Positions 1-7,374 are shown, numbered from the stretch's first letter. The stretch: DNA of 15,567 nucleotides from an uncultured Phycisphaerae bacterium (GCA_937995495.1 CALKKA010000182.1:1-15567); one strand, 5' to 3'. Program-made: numbers and translations. The notes: generated by a model not told the origin, from the letters alone.

Positions 1-1176
1 ATGATTGATAATGGCTGGCGGGAGGTCCTCAATATCAATGAATGCCCCTTTGCTCAGGAGTACTGAGCGCTCAATCGCATTTTCCAACTCGCGCACATTT
101 CCCGGCCAGGGATAACTTTGGAGACAGTCAAGGGCCTGTTCGGTCAGGCCGGATTTGACGCAGCTATGGCTTTCACAAAACTGTTTTAGAAAGTGTTCGG
201 CCAGCAAGGGGATATCGCCAATCCTTTCTGTCAGAGATGGCAGGGTGGTCGTGACAACATTGACCCGATAGTACAAATCTTCACGGAATCGACCCTGTTT
301 GACCTCTTCGGCTAAATCCTGATTGGTTGCGAGGATCACTCGCGTGTCTACTGTGATGGTTTGATTACTGCCGACCGCTTCGAAACTGCGATCCTGCAGA
401 ACACGCAGCAGTTTGATCTGCATAGCAGGCGAGGCGGTGGAAATTTCGTCCAGGAATATGGTGCCTCCATTGGCGGCTGAGAATTTCCCCTCTTTTTCAT
501 TGATCGCCCCGGTAAACGCTCCCTTGGCGTGTCCAAACAATTCACTTTCCAAAAGTGTTTCAGGCAGTGCTCCGCAACTGACTTCAACAAACGGTTTGTC
601 ATGGCGAGAGGAACGATAATGGATGGCCCTGGCTAAGAGACTCTTCCCGCTTCCGGAAGGGCCTGTCATCAAAATGGTGGTTTTGCTGTCTGCGACGGCC
701 TCGATCAACTCGAAAATACGGCGCATTTTATAGTCCTGGCTGATGACATTATTCAGTCTGAATTTATTTTCGAGTTGCTGACGGAGTTGAAGATTTTCAC
801 TCATCAAGGCCTGCTGACGACTTGCCCGTTCTACGGCAAGCAAAAGATCATCGTCAATGATCGGTTTTGTCAGGTAGTCATGTGCTCCCTTTTTGATTGC
901 TTTAACGGCGCTTTCAATCGTTCCGTAGCCGGTGATGAGTAAAACGACCGTCTGAGGATAGTTTTCTCTGATGTGATCCAGGAGTTCAAATCCGTCTCCG
1001 TTGGGCATATTGACATCGGTGATAACCAGGCCAAAAGACTGATCTTTAAGTTTTTGTTTGGCTTCGGTGACCGTGCTGGCTCCAGTCGAGTCATATCCCT
1101 CAATGCTGAGAAACTCACAAAGCGAATCCAAGATGATTTGGTCATCGTCAACAATAAGAATATTGGGCTTGAACAC
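1..1176 (-). CDS. NtrC-family sigma-54-dependent response regulator (3' end outside window)
   Basis: This is a two-component response regulator that, when phosphorylated, would remodel RNA polymerase-sigma-54 at -24/-12 promoters. The visible 392 residues show a receiver domain (about 4-117: acidic patch DDD 10-12, phospho-acceptor D54 in ITDVNMPNGDG, T82, K104 in LTKP). A sigma-54-interacting AAA+ domain follows from about 143. It has Walker A GPSGSGKS (172-179; the family more often reads GESGTGKE), an intact GAFTGA loop (219-224), Walker B IFLDE (D243, E244) and the GRFREDLYYR arginine-finger region. The C-terminal HTH domain lies beyond the left edge. I chose the GTG start at 1176 because an AGGAG sits 7 nt upstream and the protein then begins directly with a receiver strand. 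The gene starts 3 nt after the kinase stop, so the two are probably co-transcribed and translationally coupled. Family assignment is very secure; the target genes are inferred. Confidence 0.95.
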   Translation of the reverse strand, partial: MFKPNILIVDDDQIILDSLCEFLSIEGYDSTGASTVTEAKQKLKDQSFGLVITDVNMPNGDGFELLDHIRENYPQTVVLLITGYGTIESAVKAIKKGAHDYLTKPIIDDDLLLAVERASRQQALMSENLQLRQQLENKFRLNNVISQDYKMRRIFELIEAVADSKTTILMTGPSGSGKSLLARAIHYRSSRHDKPFVEVSCGALPETLLESELFGHAKGAFTGAINEKEGKFSAANGGTIFLDEISTASPAMQIKLLRVLQDRSFEAVGSNQTITVDTRVILATNQDLAEEVKQGRFREDLYYRVNVVTTTLPSLTERIGDIPLLAEHFLKQFCESHSCVKSGLTEQALDCLQSYPWPGNVRELENAIERSVLLSKGAFIDIEDLPPAIINH

Positions 1177-1179
1177 AGT

Positions 1180-2265
1180 TTAGCTCCTATCTGAATTTGT
1201 ATGATGTGCAGGGAGGTGGACGGTGAAAATCCCGCCGCCCTCCAAGGCATTTTGAGCCGTAATATGGCCGTCAAGTTTGGTGAGTATGTCTTTGCAGATG
1301 GCCAGGCCTAAGCCGGTTCCGCGTCCCTGGGGTTTAGTGGTGTAGAAAGGTTTGAATAGATCATCAATCGTGTCAGGGTCAAATCCGACACCGCTGTCAC
1401 GAAACTCAACCTGCCAGTCGTTTGTTGTTTGGCGGACGGTGATGGACAGTTGTCCTTGTTCTTCCATGGCGTCTGCGGCATTTTTAATCAGATTACAGAA
1501 GACCTGGAATAACGCATCGCTCTTGAAGTGAGGGATACTGTCGGTGTGTTCACGGATCAGATGGACATCGATATTCCGCAGAGGAAATTCCAGTGACCGA
1601 AGGGCATCTTCCAAAAGTCTGTCTGCCGCACTGGTTTCAAAAGCCAAGTGCGTGCTGCGTGAAAATTCGAGCAGTTCGGTAACCACCTGTACCATTCGCT
1701 GTAAACCAGTCCGGCAATGCAGTAAATAGTCCGTTGCTTTTTCCGGAGATCCCTTTTTGATGGTGCGAAGGCTCAGATTGACATATCGTAGAATTCCATC
1801 GAGAGGATTGTTAAGTTCATGGGCAACCTTGCCAGCGACTTTGCCAATGGCGATGAGTCGTTCCGCATGAGCTAACTCCTGTTCAACGCTCTGCTTTTCC
1901 GTGATATCACACAAAGCGATCGTTCCACCAATGGCAGCATCCGAGGTCGGGTCAATAAATGGAATACAGGTAATATTCAGCAGTCGCAGGTGATTATTAC
2001 AGGTGTATTCTACGGTGCCAAAGTCGGCTTTTTTTTTGGCTTTCAGAGCAGACTCAAGGAGTTCTTTCCAGCTTTTCCAGACATTGATATCCGTTCCATC
2101 TGCGATTGTCTGGTCAATGGAAGATTTGAGGTGTACCAGATCGCTTGCCAGAGGCGTGTAATCCGCTATTTGCAATTCCCGGTCAAATGATATAAACCCG
2201 AATCCCAAAGAACCGGCTAAGGATTTGCACAGCGTATCAAATTGAAGTTGATCGTTTGTATTCAT
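1180..2265 (-). CDS. Cytosolic NtrB-type sensor histidine kinase
   Basis: This is the sensor kinase partner of the downstream sigma-54 regulator. It has 361 residues. The N-terminal part (about 1-125) looks PAS-like. The dimerization/phosphotransfer helix contains GKVAHELNNP with phospho-acceptor H149. The ATPase domain shows the N box (QVFCNLIKNAADAM, 254-267), G1 DSGVGF (290-295), F box FKPFYTT (304-310) and G2 GRGTGLGL (314-321). There is no signal peptide or transmembrane segment, so the signal is probably cytoplasmic. The frame stays open to 2463, but a consensus promoter at 2332-2360 lies inside that extension, and the extra residues do not resemble a domain. I therefore place the start at the ATG at 2265, which has a weak GAAG ribosome site. 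The sensed ligand cannot be told from sequence. Confidence 0.92.
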   Translation of the reverse strand: MNTNDQLQFDTLCKSLAGSLGFGFISFDRELQIADYTPLASDLVHLKSSIDQTIADGTDINVWKSWKELLESALKAKKKADFGTVEYTCNNHLRLLNITCIPFIDPTSDAAIGGTIALCDITEKQSVEQELAHAERLIAIGKVAGKVAHELNNPLDGILRYVNLSLRTIKKGSPEKATDYLLHCRTGLQRMVQVVTELLEFSRSTHLAFETSAADRLLEDALRSLEFPLRNIDVHLIREHTDSIPHFKSDALFQVFCNLIKNAADAMEEQGQLSITVRQTTNDWQVEFRDSGVGFDPDTIDDLFKPFYTTKPQGRGTGLGLAICKDILTKLDGHITAQNALEGGGIFTVHLPAHHTNSDRS

Positions 2266-2331
2266 CCATTTCTTCAAATAATGATGTTTAATGTGCACGC
2301 AAGAGTCGAGCTTTTGTTTATTTATATGAAC

Positions 2332-2360
2332 ATTAGAGCAAGTATTTGTTTTCATGTCAA
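2332..2360 (-). promoter_or_regulatory. Sigma-70-like promoter of the kinase-regulator operon
   Basis: Read on the minus strand: -35 TTGACA (2360-2355), a 17-nt spacer and -10 TCTAAT (2337-2332). The -35 is a perfect consensus and the -10 matches 4 of 6 bases, including the key A and T. Transcription would start near 2325, about 60 nt before the kinase ATG at 2265. This excludes the longer in-frame starts at 2355 and 2463. Confidence 0.7.
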
Positions 2361-2541
2361 GTGGATGTTGATAAAAAAGGACATTTGGCTGGTTGATACT
2401 GCCTATCCTACTCATATGCGAGTAATATTGGATTTGGAAAGCTAATAAGCACCAAATTTTCACCTTGTATTAAAAGATATATTACAAAAAATTTTTTATT
2501 CACCAAAAAGGCGTTTATATTTATCAACAATACCAAAAAAC

Positions 2542-2597
2542 CCGATAATTAATATATAATGGACTTGTAAATACTTTTGATGTAAGTGCCGATAATT
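2542..2597. repeat. Direct repeat CCGATAATT(A/G)AT, candidate upstream activator sites
   Basis: The 9-mer CCGATAATT occurs at 2542-2550 and again at 2589-2597, 47 nt apart. The match continues imperfectly to 12 bases (CCGATAATTAAT and CCGATAATTGAT). With a start near 2672 predicted from the sigma-54 element, the copies lie at about -130 and -80, the usual range for enhancer sites of NtrC-type activators. The sequence is AT-rich, so chance duplication is possible; binding by the adjacent regulator is inferred. Confidence 0.35.
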
Positions 2598-2645
2598 GAT
2601 GGGTTTTTCTTGAAGTTCTCTGCGATGGTAGTCGGGGGAGGGAGA

Positions 2646-2661
2646 TGGAATACGGTTTGCT
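2646..2661 (+). promoter_or_regulatory. Candidate sigma-54 (-24/-12) promoter of the PilZ gene
   Basis: TGGAATACGGTTTGCT matches the sigma-54 pattern TGGCACGNNNNTTGCW in the invariant GG (2647-2648) and GC (2659-2660) with exact spacing, plus the full TTGCW half. The middle of the -24 box is degenerate (AATA for CACG). No good sigma-70 promoter was found at a suitable distance from the PilZ start. The divergent neighbour encodes a sigma-54 activator, which raises plausibility. Transcription would begin about 43 nt before the ATG. Confidence 0.45.
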
Positions 2662-2714
2662 CTTAATTCTAGTGTAAAAATGCGTATCCGTATTATAGCA
2701 AGGAGGCCGAAGGA

Positions 2715-3050
2715 ATGGAAGAAGACAGAAGGAGACATAGAAGGTTTCCGCTCAAACTATCAATAACCTGCCAGAAGGTTGGTCTTTCTGGTGGAGAGTT
2801 GGTTTCCGGTAAAACAGTTAATGTCGGCCCCGGCGGGATGCTTGTCGAGGTTAACAGCGGTAATGTGAACGAGGGAGAGTTGCTCAGCGTTGAGATGTCT
2901 GTTCCTCCCATGGAGGGGATGTTGGACTTTGGCGGAAGTCTTTCAAATCATGCCCGTGTGGTTCGTTCAAACGACTCAGAGACCCCTGAAGAGACTCCTG
3001 AAAATGTTATCGCTTTGGAGTTTTGTGACTCACCCAAATTGCGCACCTAA
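2715..3050 (+). CDS. Small PilZ-domain protein (probable c-di-GMP receptor)
   Basis: This 111-residue protein is essentially one PilZ domain, the usual size for a stand-alone one. The family binds cyclic di-GMP through an N-terminal RxxxR arginine cluster and a (D/N)xSxxG motif on the barrel. Here the arginine cluster is at residues 5-10 (RRRHRR), followed by a hydrophobic strand. The second motif reads NVGPGG (36-41), so the usual serine is glycine at position 38; binding is therefore likely but not certain. Strand-rich sequence follows, ending in IALEFCD. The ATG is preceded by AGGAGG with 8-nt spacing. The gene appears monocistronic, since a new promoter precedes the next gene 79 nt later. 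Its divergent kinase/sigma-54 regulator neighbours and the -24/-12 element suggest two-component control. Role (motility, exopolysaccharide or transcription) is not determinable. Confidence 0.8.
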   Translation: MEEDRRRHRRFPLKLSITCQKVGLSGGELVSGKTVNVGPGGMLVEVNSGNVNEGELLSVEMSVPPMEGMLDFGGSLSNHARVVRSNDSETPEETPENVIALEFCDSPKLRT

Positions 3051-3093
3051 AAAGCCAGCCGTTAACTATCCTCTGTGTTCCGGTGCGTTCATG

Positions 3094-3121
3094 TTGACAT
3101 ATCTATGAGGTTCGGTAAAAT
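3094..3121 (+). promoter_or_regulatory. Sigma-70-like promoter abutting the lipoprotein start codon
   Basis: TTGACA (3094-3099), a 16-nt spacer and TAAAAT (3116-3121). Only 8 nt separate the -10 box from the ATG at 3130, so the transcript would begin within a few bases of the start codon. There is no Shine-Dalgarno sequence between 3100 and 3130, consistent with leaderless translation. Confidence 0.6.
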
Positions 3122-3129
3122 CTATCCCT

Positions 3130-3933
3130 ATGAAATGCCGATACTTATTTCTATTTTTCGTGTTTTGGACATTGACGGGATGTGAGACTCCCCAACAGAA
3201 TGACTCCGAATCTCTAAAAGATCTGCTTGAAGGTGTCAAACTTTCTGAACTTAAAGAGGATTCGAAGTCTATGGATACTGAGTCGCTTATGGTTTTCAGG
3301 GTTTTGACCTATACGATTGTGCCGAGCTCTGTTGATGAATTGAATGAAATAATTGATACGATGTCTCGCAGGGAGGTACGCAGCGCAAACAAGGCAGCTT
3401 TTCACGCGAACGGTTTTGCAATTGGAATCAGTACCTTTGAGGGCGGGAGTAAAATTGCGCAAAAGCTTCGCAGCATGGGTGCCAATCGGACAGTTCAGAC
3501 TCGAATGATGTTTCCCCCTGATGAAACAGAAGTTCTGTCTCGTACGCTGTTACAGGGGACAGAGACCGTTCACTATGCAAAATCTTCTGGTAGCACAGCG
3601 GCCCTAACCCCGAAGCAGGGATTTGGGGGTTGGGTTTTTTCGGCCAGGCCGGATCCAAGATATCGCGGGATGGCCCAGGTTAAATTCTTCCCGGCGACCT
3701 GGCTTCCCGGCGGTGAGAATATTCGCCGAGCGATGGGTTCGGAAGCGATTGATTACCAACCCATCCATGAGGGTCAGTTTCTGGCCCGTGTTGAGGAGGG
3801 GGGAGTTATCCTATTGGGTCCCGCCCGGAGCGTACCGGATGAAACAACGCTGGATAAATTGTTGTTTTTTGTCGACGGACGAAGGCCCAGAGTGCAATTT
3901 TTCGTTATTATTTGTGATTCTGTGGGGACTTGA
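3130..3933 (+). CDS. Hypothetical lipoprotein
   Basis: I do not recognise this 267-residue protein. It begins with a clear lipoprotein signal peptide: K2 and R4, a hydrophobic run (LFLFFVFWTLT) and lipobox LTGC with lipidated C18. The residue after the cysteine is Glu, which under the proteobacterial sorting rule would favour the outer membrane. A polar, acidic linker (about 19-50) follows, and then a mixed alpha/beta globular region to the end with no further membrane segment. The signal peptide fixes the ATG at 3130 although no ribosome site precedes it; the promoter lies immediately upstream. Its TGA shares one base with the next ATG (TGATG), so it is coupled to the DUF362 and symporter genes. 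This suggests an envelope role in the same process. No catalytic motif is evident. Confidence 0.8.
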   Translation: MKCRYLFLFFVFWTLTGCETPQQNDSESLKDLLEGVKLSELKEDSKSMDTESLMVFRVLTYTIVPSSVDELNEIIDTMSRREVRSANKAAFHANGFAIGISTFEGGSKIAQKLRSMGANRTVQTRMMFPPDETEVLSRTLLQGTETVHYAKSSGSTAALTPKQGFGGWVFSARPDPRYRGMAQVKFFPATWLPGGENIRRAMGSEAIDYQPIHEGQFLARVEEGGVILLGPARSVPDETTLDKLLFFVDGRRPRVQFFVIICDSVGT

Positions 3934-4916
3934 TGGGGTTGCCGGAAACGCATCAGCATACTGTCGCGGTCAAACGATGTGGGGCTTATGATCCGCAGAC
4001 GGTTTATGTGGCGATTTGCAGGCAGCTCGAATTGCTGGGTGGGGCAGACTGTTATTTTCAAAAAGGCCAGCGTGTCCTGATTAAACCGAACCTGATTGTC
4101 CCGAAGGGCCCCGATACCCCTGCCCAGACACATCCTGAGGTTATTTATGCGATGGCGCGAATTGTTAAAGAGATGGGAGCTTACCCTGTTGTTGGGGATT
4201 CGCCTGCATGGGGCACGACGGCCGGATGCCTGAAAGCGTTGGGGATTGGTGAGCGGCTTAGAGAACTGGGTGCCGAAATAGTCAATCTGAATCAGCCTGT
4301 TCGGATGAATATCGCCGGAGCCAATGTAGGCATCAGCCGGCTGGCGCTCGAAGCCGATGTTATTATTAATATGCCCAAACTCAAGGCGCACCAACAGCTT
4401 GGAGCGACTTTTGCATTCAAGAATATGTACGGCTGTATGTGCGGGATGGCAGGCAAAGAAAAGGCCTATTGGCATTTTGCTCGCGGGGACGACTACGATG
4501 CCTTTTGCCGGATGATAGTCGGGATTTATCAAAAATTGAGTCCTGCTTTGAATATTATTGATGGGATTGTCGCGATGGAAGGGCAGGGACCCATCAGCGG
4601 AGAACCGCGTGATGTCGGCTATCTAATCGTTGGAGCGGATCCGGTTGCCTGTGAGCGTGTATGCTGTGATCTGATTGGGTTTGATCCTGCGAACTTGCCG
4701 CTCTTGGCCGCGGCGGAAAAAATGGATGTGGGAATAGCTGCAGACGAGCCAATAAATATCGTTGGTGATACCTTTACAAAACCGGCATGTCTCGATTTTA
4801 AGCCCGCGATACAAACACCACTGCGGTTTACATTTCCACGAATCTGTAAAAGTGTTGCCAAGCAGTGCATGATTCTGTTGAAGACTTTATTTAGTTTTCG
4901 AAAGAGCAAGGCATGA
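3933..4916 (+). CDS. DUF362 family protein
   Basis: This 327-residue protein has the hallmark segments of DUF362: KPNLIVPKGPDTPAQTHPEV near residues 50-70, GDSPAWG near 90, NMPKLKAHQQLGATFAFKNM near 147-166 and IIDGIVAMEGQGP followed by a GADPVACERVC segment. Some family members carry a C-terminal ferredoxin domain; this one does not. It ends instead in a basic, partly hydrophobic tail (about 300-327) that might touch the membrane. The biochemical function of the family is not established as far as I know. A TTG three bases earlier is also in frame, but the ATG at 3933 has a GGGG stretch 5 nt upstream and is preferred. It overlaps the lipoprotein stop by 1 nt and the transporter start by 4 nt (ATGA), which indicates a tightly coupled operon. 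Confidence 0.88.
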   Translation: MGLPETHQHTVAVKRCGAYDPQTVYVAICRQLELLGGADCYFQKGQRVLIKPNLIVPKGPDTPAQTHPEVIYAMARIVKEMGAYPVVGDSPAWGTTAGCLKALGIGERLRELGAEIVNLNQPVRMNIAGANVGISRLALEADVIINMPKLKAHQQLGATFAFKNMYGCMCGMAGKEKAYWHFARGDDYDAFCRMIVGIYQKLSPALNIIDGIVAMEGQGPISGEPRDVGYLIVGADPVACERVCCDLIGFDPANLPLLAAAEKMDVGIAADEPINIVGDTFTKPACLDFKPAIQTPLRFTFPRICKSVAKQCMILLKTLFSFRKSKA

Positions 4917-6127
4917 GCATAAAAAGCTTTGTCAGGCAATGGCGTTTTACGCTGATTCTGATCGCATCGGTGATAGGGGGGGGCTGTCTGGGGCATTTTT
5001 TCGCGCCGCAAGCTCAACGGCTTAAACCGTTGGGAGATTTGTTTTTGAATCTGCTGTTTACGGCGGTGGTGCCGCTGATTTTCTTCTCACTGTCATCGGC
5101 GGTTGCGGGCAGTTCCAATCTCAAACGCTTGGGGCGGATTGCGGGATTGATGCTGTTTGTGTTTATCATCACGGGTATCGTTTCGGCATGTCTGATGATC
5201 GGGGCTGTGAAGATTTTTGACCCAGCTGAAGGTTTGACCCCGGAGTTTGCTCAGCCCCCGCAGGAAGAAACAGCCAATCTTTCCGAAAAAATTGTAAATT
5301 CAGTTTCAGTGGCTGATTTCCCAGCCATACTGTCTCGTCGTAATATTTTGGCATTGATCGTATTTTCCTTACTGGTCGGCCTTGCCTCGCAGGCGGCCGG
5401 GGACAAGGGAAAACCATTTCGAGATTTTCTGGTTTCCGGCGCGCAGGTGTTTGGTCATGTGATCAGGCTGATTATGGGGTACGCGCCGATCGGTCTGGGT
5501 GCCTATTTTGCTTACATTGCGGCGACATCCGATTCGGGATTGATAGAGGCTTACGCCCATGCGTTGAAATTGTATTACCCGCTGGCAATCGGATATTTCA
5601 TTATTGGATTTTCCTTTTATGCATTTATTGCCTCCGGACACGGTGGTATCAAGCGTTATTGGGCCAATATCCTTCCCCCTGCACTGACGGCCTGGGGCAC
5701 GGGCAGTTCGCTGGCCGCACTGCCAGCCAATATGGAGGCGGCTGAGCGGATCGGTGTGCCGGAAGATGTTCGTGAGATCGTGCTGCCTTTAGGGGCGACC
5801 ATCCATATGGACGGTTCCTGCCTGGCGGCGATTTTGAAGATTGCGGTCTTATTTGCATTGTCTGGCCGTCCGTTTACAGGGGTCGAGACGCTGGCCGGGG
5901 CAGTGGGCGTGGCACTGCTGTGCGGGGTGGTCATGAGTGGTATTCCCGGCGGCGGATTTCTGGGCGAGATGCTGATTGTAACGCTGTATGGATTCAGTCC
6001 GGAGATGCTGCCGATTATCGCCATGCTGGGAACGCTTGTTGATCCACCTGCAACCATGATCAACGCCTCGGGTGATACCGTTGCCGCGATGATGGTTACC
6101 CGTCTGCTGGAACGAAAGAAGCGATAA
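4913..6127 (+). CDS. DAACS-family (SDF) sodium/proton:amino-acid or dicarboxylate symporter
   Basis: This is an inner-membrane symporter of 404 residues, typical for the GltPh/DctA/SstT fold. Hydrophobic helices occur throughout. The transport-domain signatures are present: hairpin 1 TAWGTGSSLAALPANME, helix 7 GATIHMDGSCLAA, hairpin 2 MSGIPGGGF and helix 8 DPPATMINASGD (377-388). By alignment to GltPh, D377 matches D394 (amino-group ligand), and T381, N384 and D388 match T398, N401 and D405. The arginine that grips the acidic side chain (R397) is replaced by A380, which argues against aspartate, glutamate or dicarboxylates and toward a neutral amino acid. The start overlaps the DUF362 stop by 4 nt. 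It ends 16 nt from the convergent RNase D gene with no hairpin between them. The substrate is an inference. Confidence 0.9.
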   Translation: MSIKSFVRQWRFTLILIASVIGGGCLGHFFAPQAQRLKPLGDLFLNLLFTAVVPLIFFSLSSAVAGSSNLKRLGRIAGLMLFVFIITGIVSACLMIGAVKIFDPAEGLTPEFAQPPQEETANLSEKIVNSVSVADFPAILSRRNILALIVFSLLVGLASQAAGDKGKPFRDFLVSGAQVFGHVIRLIMGYAPIGLGAYFAYIAATSDSGLIEAYAHALKLYYPLAIGYFIIGFSFYAFIASGHGGIKRYWANILPPALTAWGTGSSLAALPANMEAAERIGVPEDVREIVLPLGATIHMDGSCLAAILKIAVLFALSGRPFTGVETLAGAVGVALLCGVVMSGIPGGGFLGEMLIVTLYGFSPEMLPIIAMLGTLVDPPATMINASGDTVAAMMVTRLLERKKR

Positions 6128-6143
6128 GACTTATACTCAATAT

Positions 6144-7301
6144 TCAGTCTGTTAAAACTTTTTGGATCGCAGGCAGTAGCAGATTGGCCTGCCAGTTCAT
6201 GAGGATCTTCTTTTTTTGAATCTGTTCGGTTGTCGTGGCATTGTCGAGGACGACTCGTGTCAGTGCCGCACGCGAAGCGACCCATTGCATGTCCAAACCC
6301 ACTTCGTCGGCGATTTTTTCACATTCAGTTTTCAGATCGTTGACGGTGTTGCGGATTGTTTTTGAGAGTCGCTTGGAACGGTCTGACTTTCGAGGGCCGG
6401 GCCACTTTTCTTTGGGCAGTTCCTGTGCGGTTTGCAGGGTGGCCAGGAGTGTTTGCTGATTGCTGCTGTGGCATCGGACCGGGAAATGGCGGGTCGAATC
6501 AATGGTGTTCTTTTTTCGGGAGGCCCAGTCAGCCAGTTTGATGATGTCTGCATTCCGGCAGATCATGAACGGGGCGATGTTTGTCTTTTTGGCGATGGCC
6601 TCACGCCAATACCACAACTCGCGGACAAACCCCATAACCTGTAACGACAGTGTCCCTGTCCCTTTGATCCGCCATTCATTTTCGGGGTCGGTCGGTTCCT
6701 TGTCAATGTCAGCGGCTGCGATTGCCTGTCGGCATGATTCCGCATGCCAATCCATACGGCCCAGTTTTTGGAGCTTTGCCTCCAGATATTCTCTGATTTG
6801 AGCCAGAAAGATCGTATCTTCAGCGGCATATTGGAGTAAATGACCGGTAAGAGGGCGTTTGGACCAGTCCGCCCGCTGATTGTGCTTGGCAACTTTCATG
6901 TCCAGCACCCGCTCTAACAGAGCGGAGAGGCCAACATTTGGCAGGCCTGACAGTGCAGCCGCAAGCATGGTATCGAAAACACCATTTTTGGGTTTAAACC
7001 CGAAGCTCGCCTTGAGCATCCGCAGGTCGTATCCGGCATCGTGGATAATCAGCTCTTTGTGCGACAATTCCTTCAAAAAACCGGTGAGGCTGATATCGGC
7101 AAGTGGGTCAACAATAAATGTTTTTCCTTCAAGAGTAACTTGGATCAGGCAGACTTGAGGTCGATAATGGTGAAAACTGTCTGCTTCGGTATCCAGAGCA
7201 ACGATAGAGGCATTTTTGAGTTGACCGGTCAGACTCTTAAGCCGCTCGTCGGTTTCGATAAGTTCATAATCGAGGCTGGCCACTTCGTTCGGTTGCGTCA
7301 T
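6144..7301 (-). CDS. rnd: Ribonuclease D (DEDDy 3'-5' exoribonuclease with HRDC domain)
   Basis: This 385-residue protein fits RNase D, which trims the 3' ends of tRNA precursors and other structured RNAs. The DEDDy exonuclease motifs are intact: Exo I LDTEAD (D37, E39), Exo II HDAGYDL (D92) and Exo III YAAED (Y158, D162). An HRDC helical domain spans about 208-265, followed by a basic C-terminal region (about 300-385). The ATG at 7301 follows a weak GAG-type ribosome site; a strong promoter lies 40-70 nt upstream. The gene is divergent from tsaD and convergent with the symporter. With only 16 nt and no terminator between the convergent genes, the two transcripts probably overlap at their ends. 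Nothing appears truncated. Confidence 0.93.
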   Translation of the reverse strand: MTQPNEVASLDYELIETDERLKSLTGQLKNASIVALDTEADSFHHYRPQVCLIQVTLEGKTFIVDPLADISLTGFLKELSHKELIIHDAGYDLRMLKASFGFKPKNGVFDTMLAAALSGLPNVGLSALLERVLDMKVAKHNQRADWSKRPLTGHLLQYAAEDTIFLAQIREYLEAKLQKLGRMDWHAESCRQAIAAADIDKEPTDPENEWRIKGTGTLSLQVMGFVRELWYWREAIAKKTNIAPFMICRNADIIKLADWASRKKNTIDSTRHFPVRCHSSNQQTLLATLQTAQELPKEKWPGPRKSDRSKRLSKTIRNTVNDLKTECEKIADEVGLDMQWVASRAALTRVVLDNATTTEQIQKKKILMNWQANLLLPAIQKVLTD

Positions 7302-7342
7302 ATACTTGCTCTGTTCCTAAAGGTTGCTGAGATTTATGGGGG

Positions 7343-7371
7343 ATAGTAACCGGAAAGTAAGCGTTGGTCAA
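7343..7371 (-). promoter_or_regulatory. Promoter of the RNase D gene
   Basis: On the minus strand: -35 TTGACC (7371-7366), a 17-nt spacer and -10 TACTAT (7348-7343). Both boxes are one base away from consensus with ideal spacing. The start would be near 7336, giving a leader of about 35 nt. Confidence 0.7.
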
Positions 7372-7374
7372 GAA

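Larger units (their letters stand above)
2266..2714. other. Divergent AT-rich intergenic region between kinase and PilZ gene
   Basis: This 449-nt stretch carries no convincing gene. From left to right it holds the kinase leader and its sigma-70-like promoter (2332-2360, minus strand), about 180 nt of AT-rich DNA, a direct repeat CCGATAATT at 2542-2550 and 2589-2597, a sigma-54-type promoter element (2646-2661, plus strand), an inverted repeat AATACGG/CCGTATT (2649-2655 and 2688-2694) and the PilZ ribosome site AGGAGG (2701-2706). Short frames within it lack ribosome sites or overlap the promoters. Confidence 0.7.

Noticed and set aside
870..1274. Minus-strand 134-codon frame
   Set aside because: It is an out-of-frame shadow of the response regulator receiver domain and the kinase 3' end, which are strongly supported in another frame.
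2242..2445. Plus-strand 67-codon frame opposite the kinase start
   Set aside because: It overlaps the kinase 5' end and its promoter, has no ribosome site and encodes nothing recognisable.
2266..2463. Longer kinase starting at 2463 or 2355
   Set aside because: A consensus promoter at 2332-2360 lies inside the extension, the residues have odd composition and no domain, and the ATG at 2265 fits a normal leader.
2555..2560. Perfect TATAAT as a sigma-70 -10 box for the PilZ gene
   Set aside because: No acceptable -35 hexamer lies 16-18 nt upstream, and it is about 155 nt from the ATG in AT-rich DNA where this hexamer is expected by chance.
2496..2738. Minus-strand 80-codon frame overlapping the PilZ start
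   Set aside because: It runs antisense through the candidate sigma-54 promoter and the PilZ ribosome site, with no coding signature.
3774..4532. 252-codon antisense frame opposite the lipoprotein and DUF362 genes
   Set aside because: DUF362 motifs on the plus strand are unambiguous; the antisense protein shows no domain.
6128..6143. Search for a bidirectional terminator between the symporter and RNase D
   Set aside because: The 16-nt gap has no inverted repeat and no T-run, so none is called.
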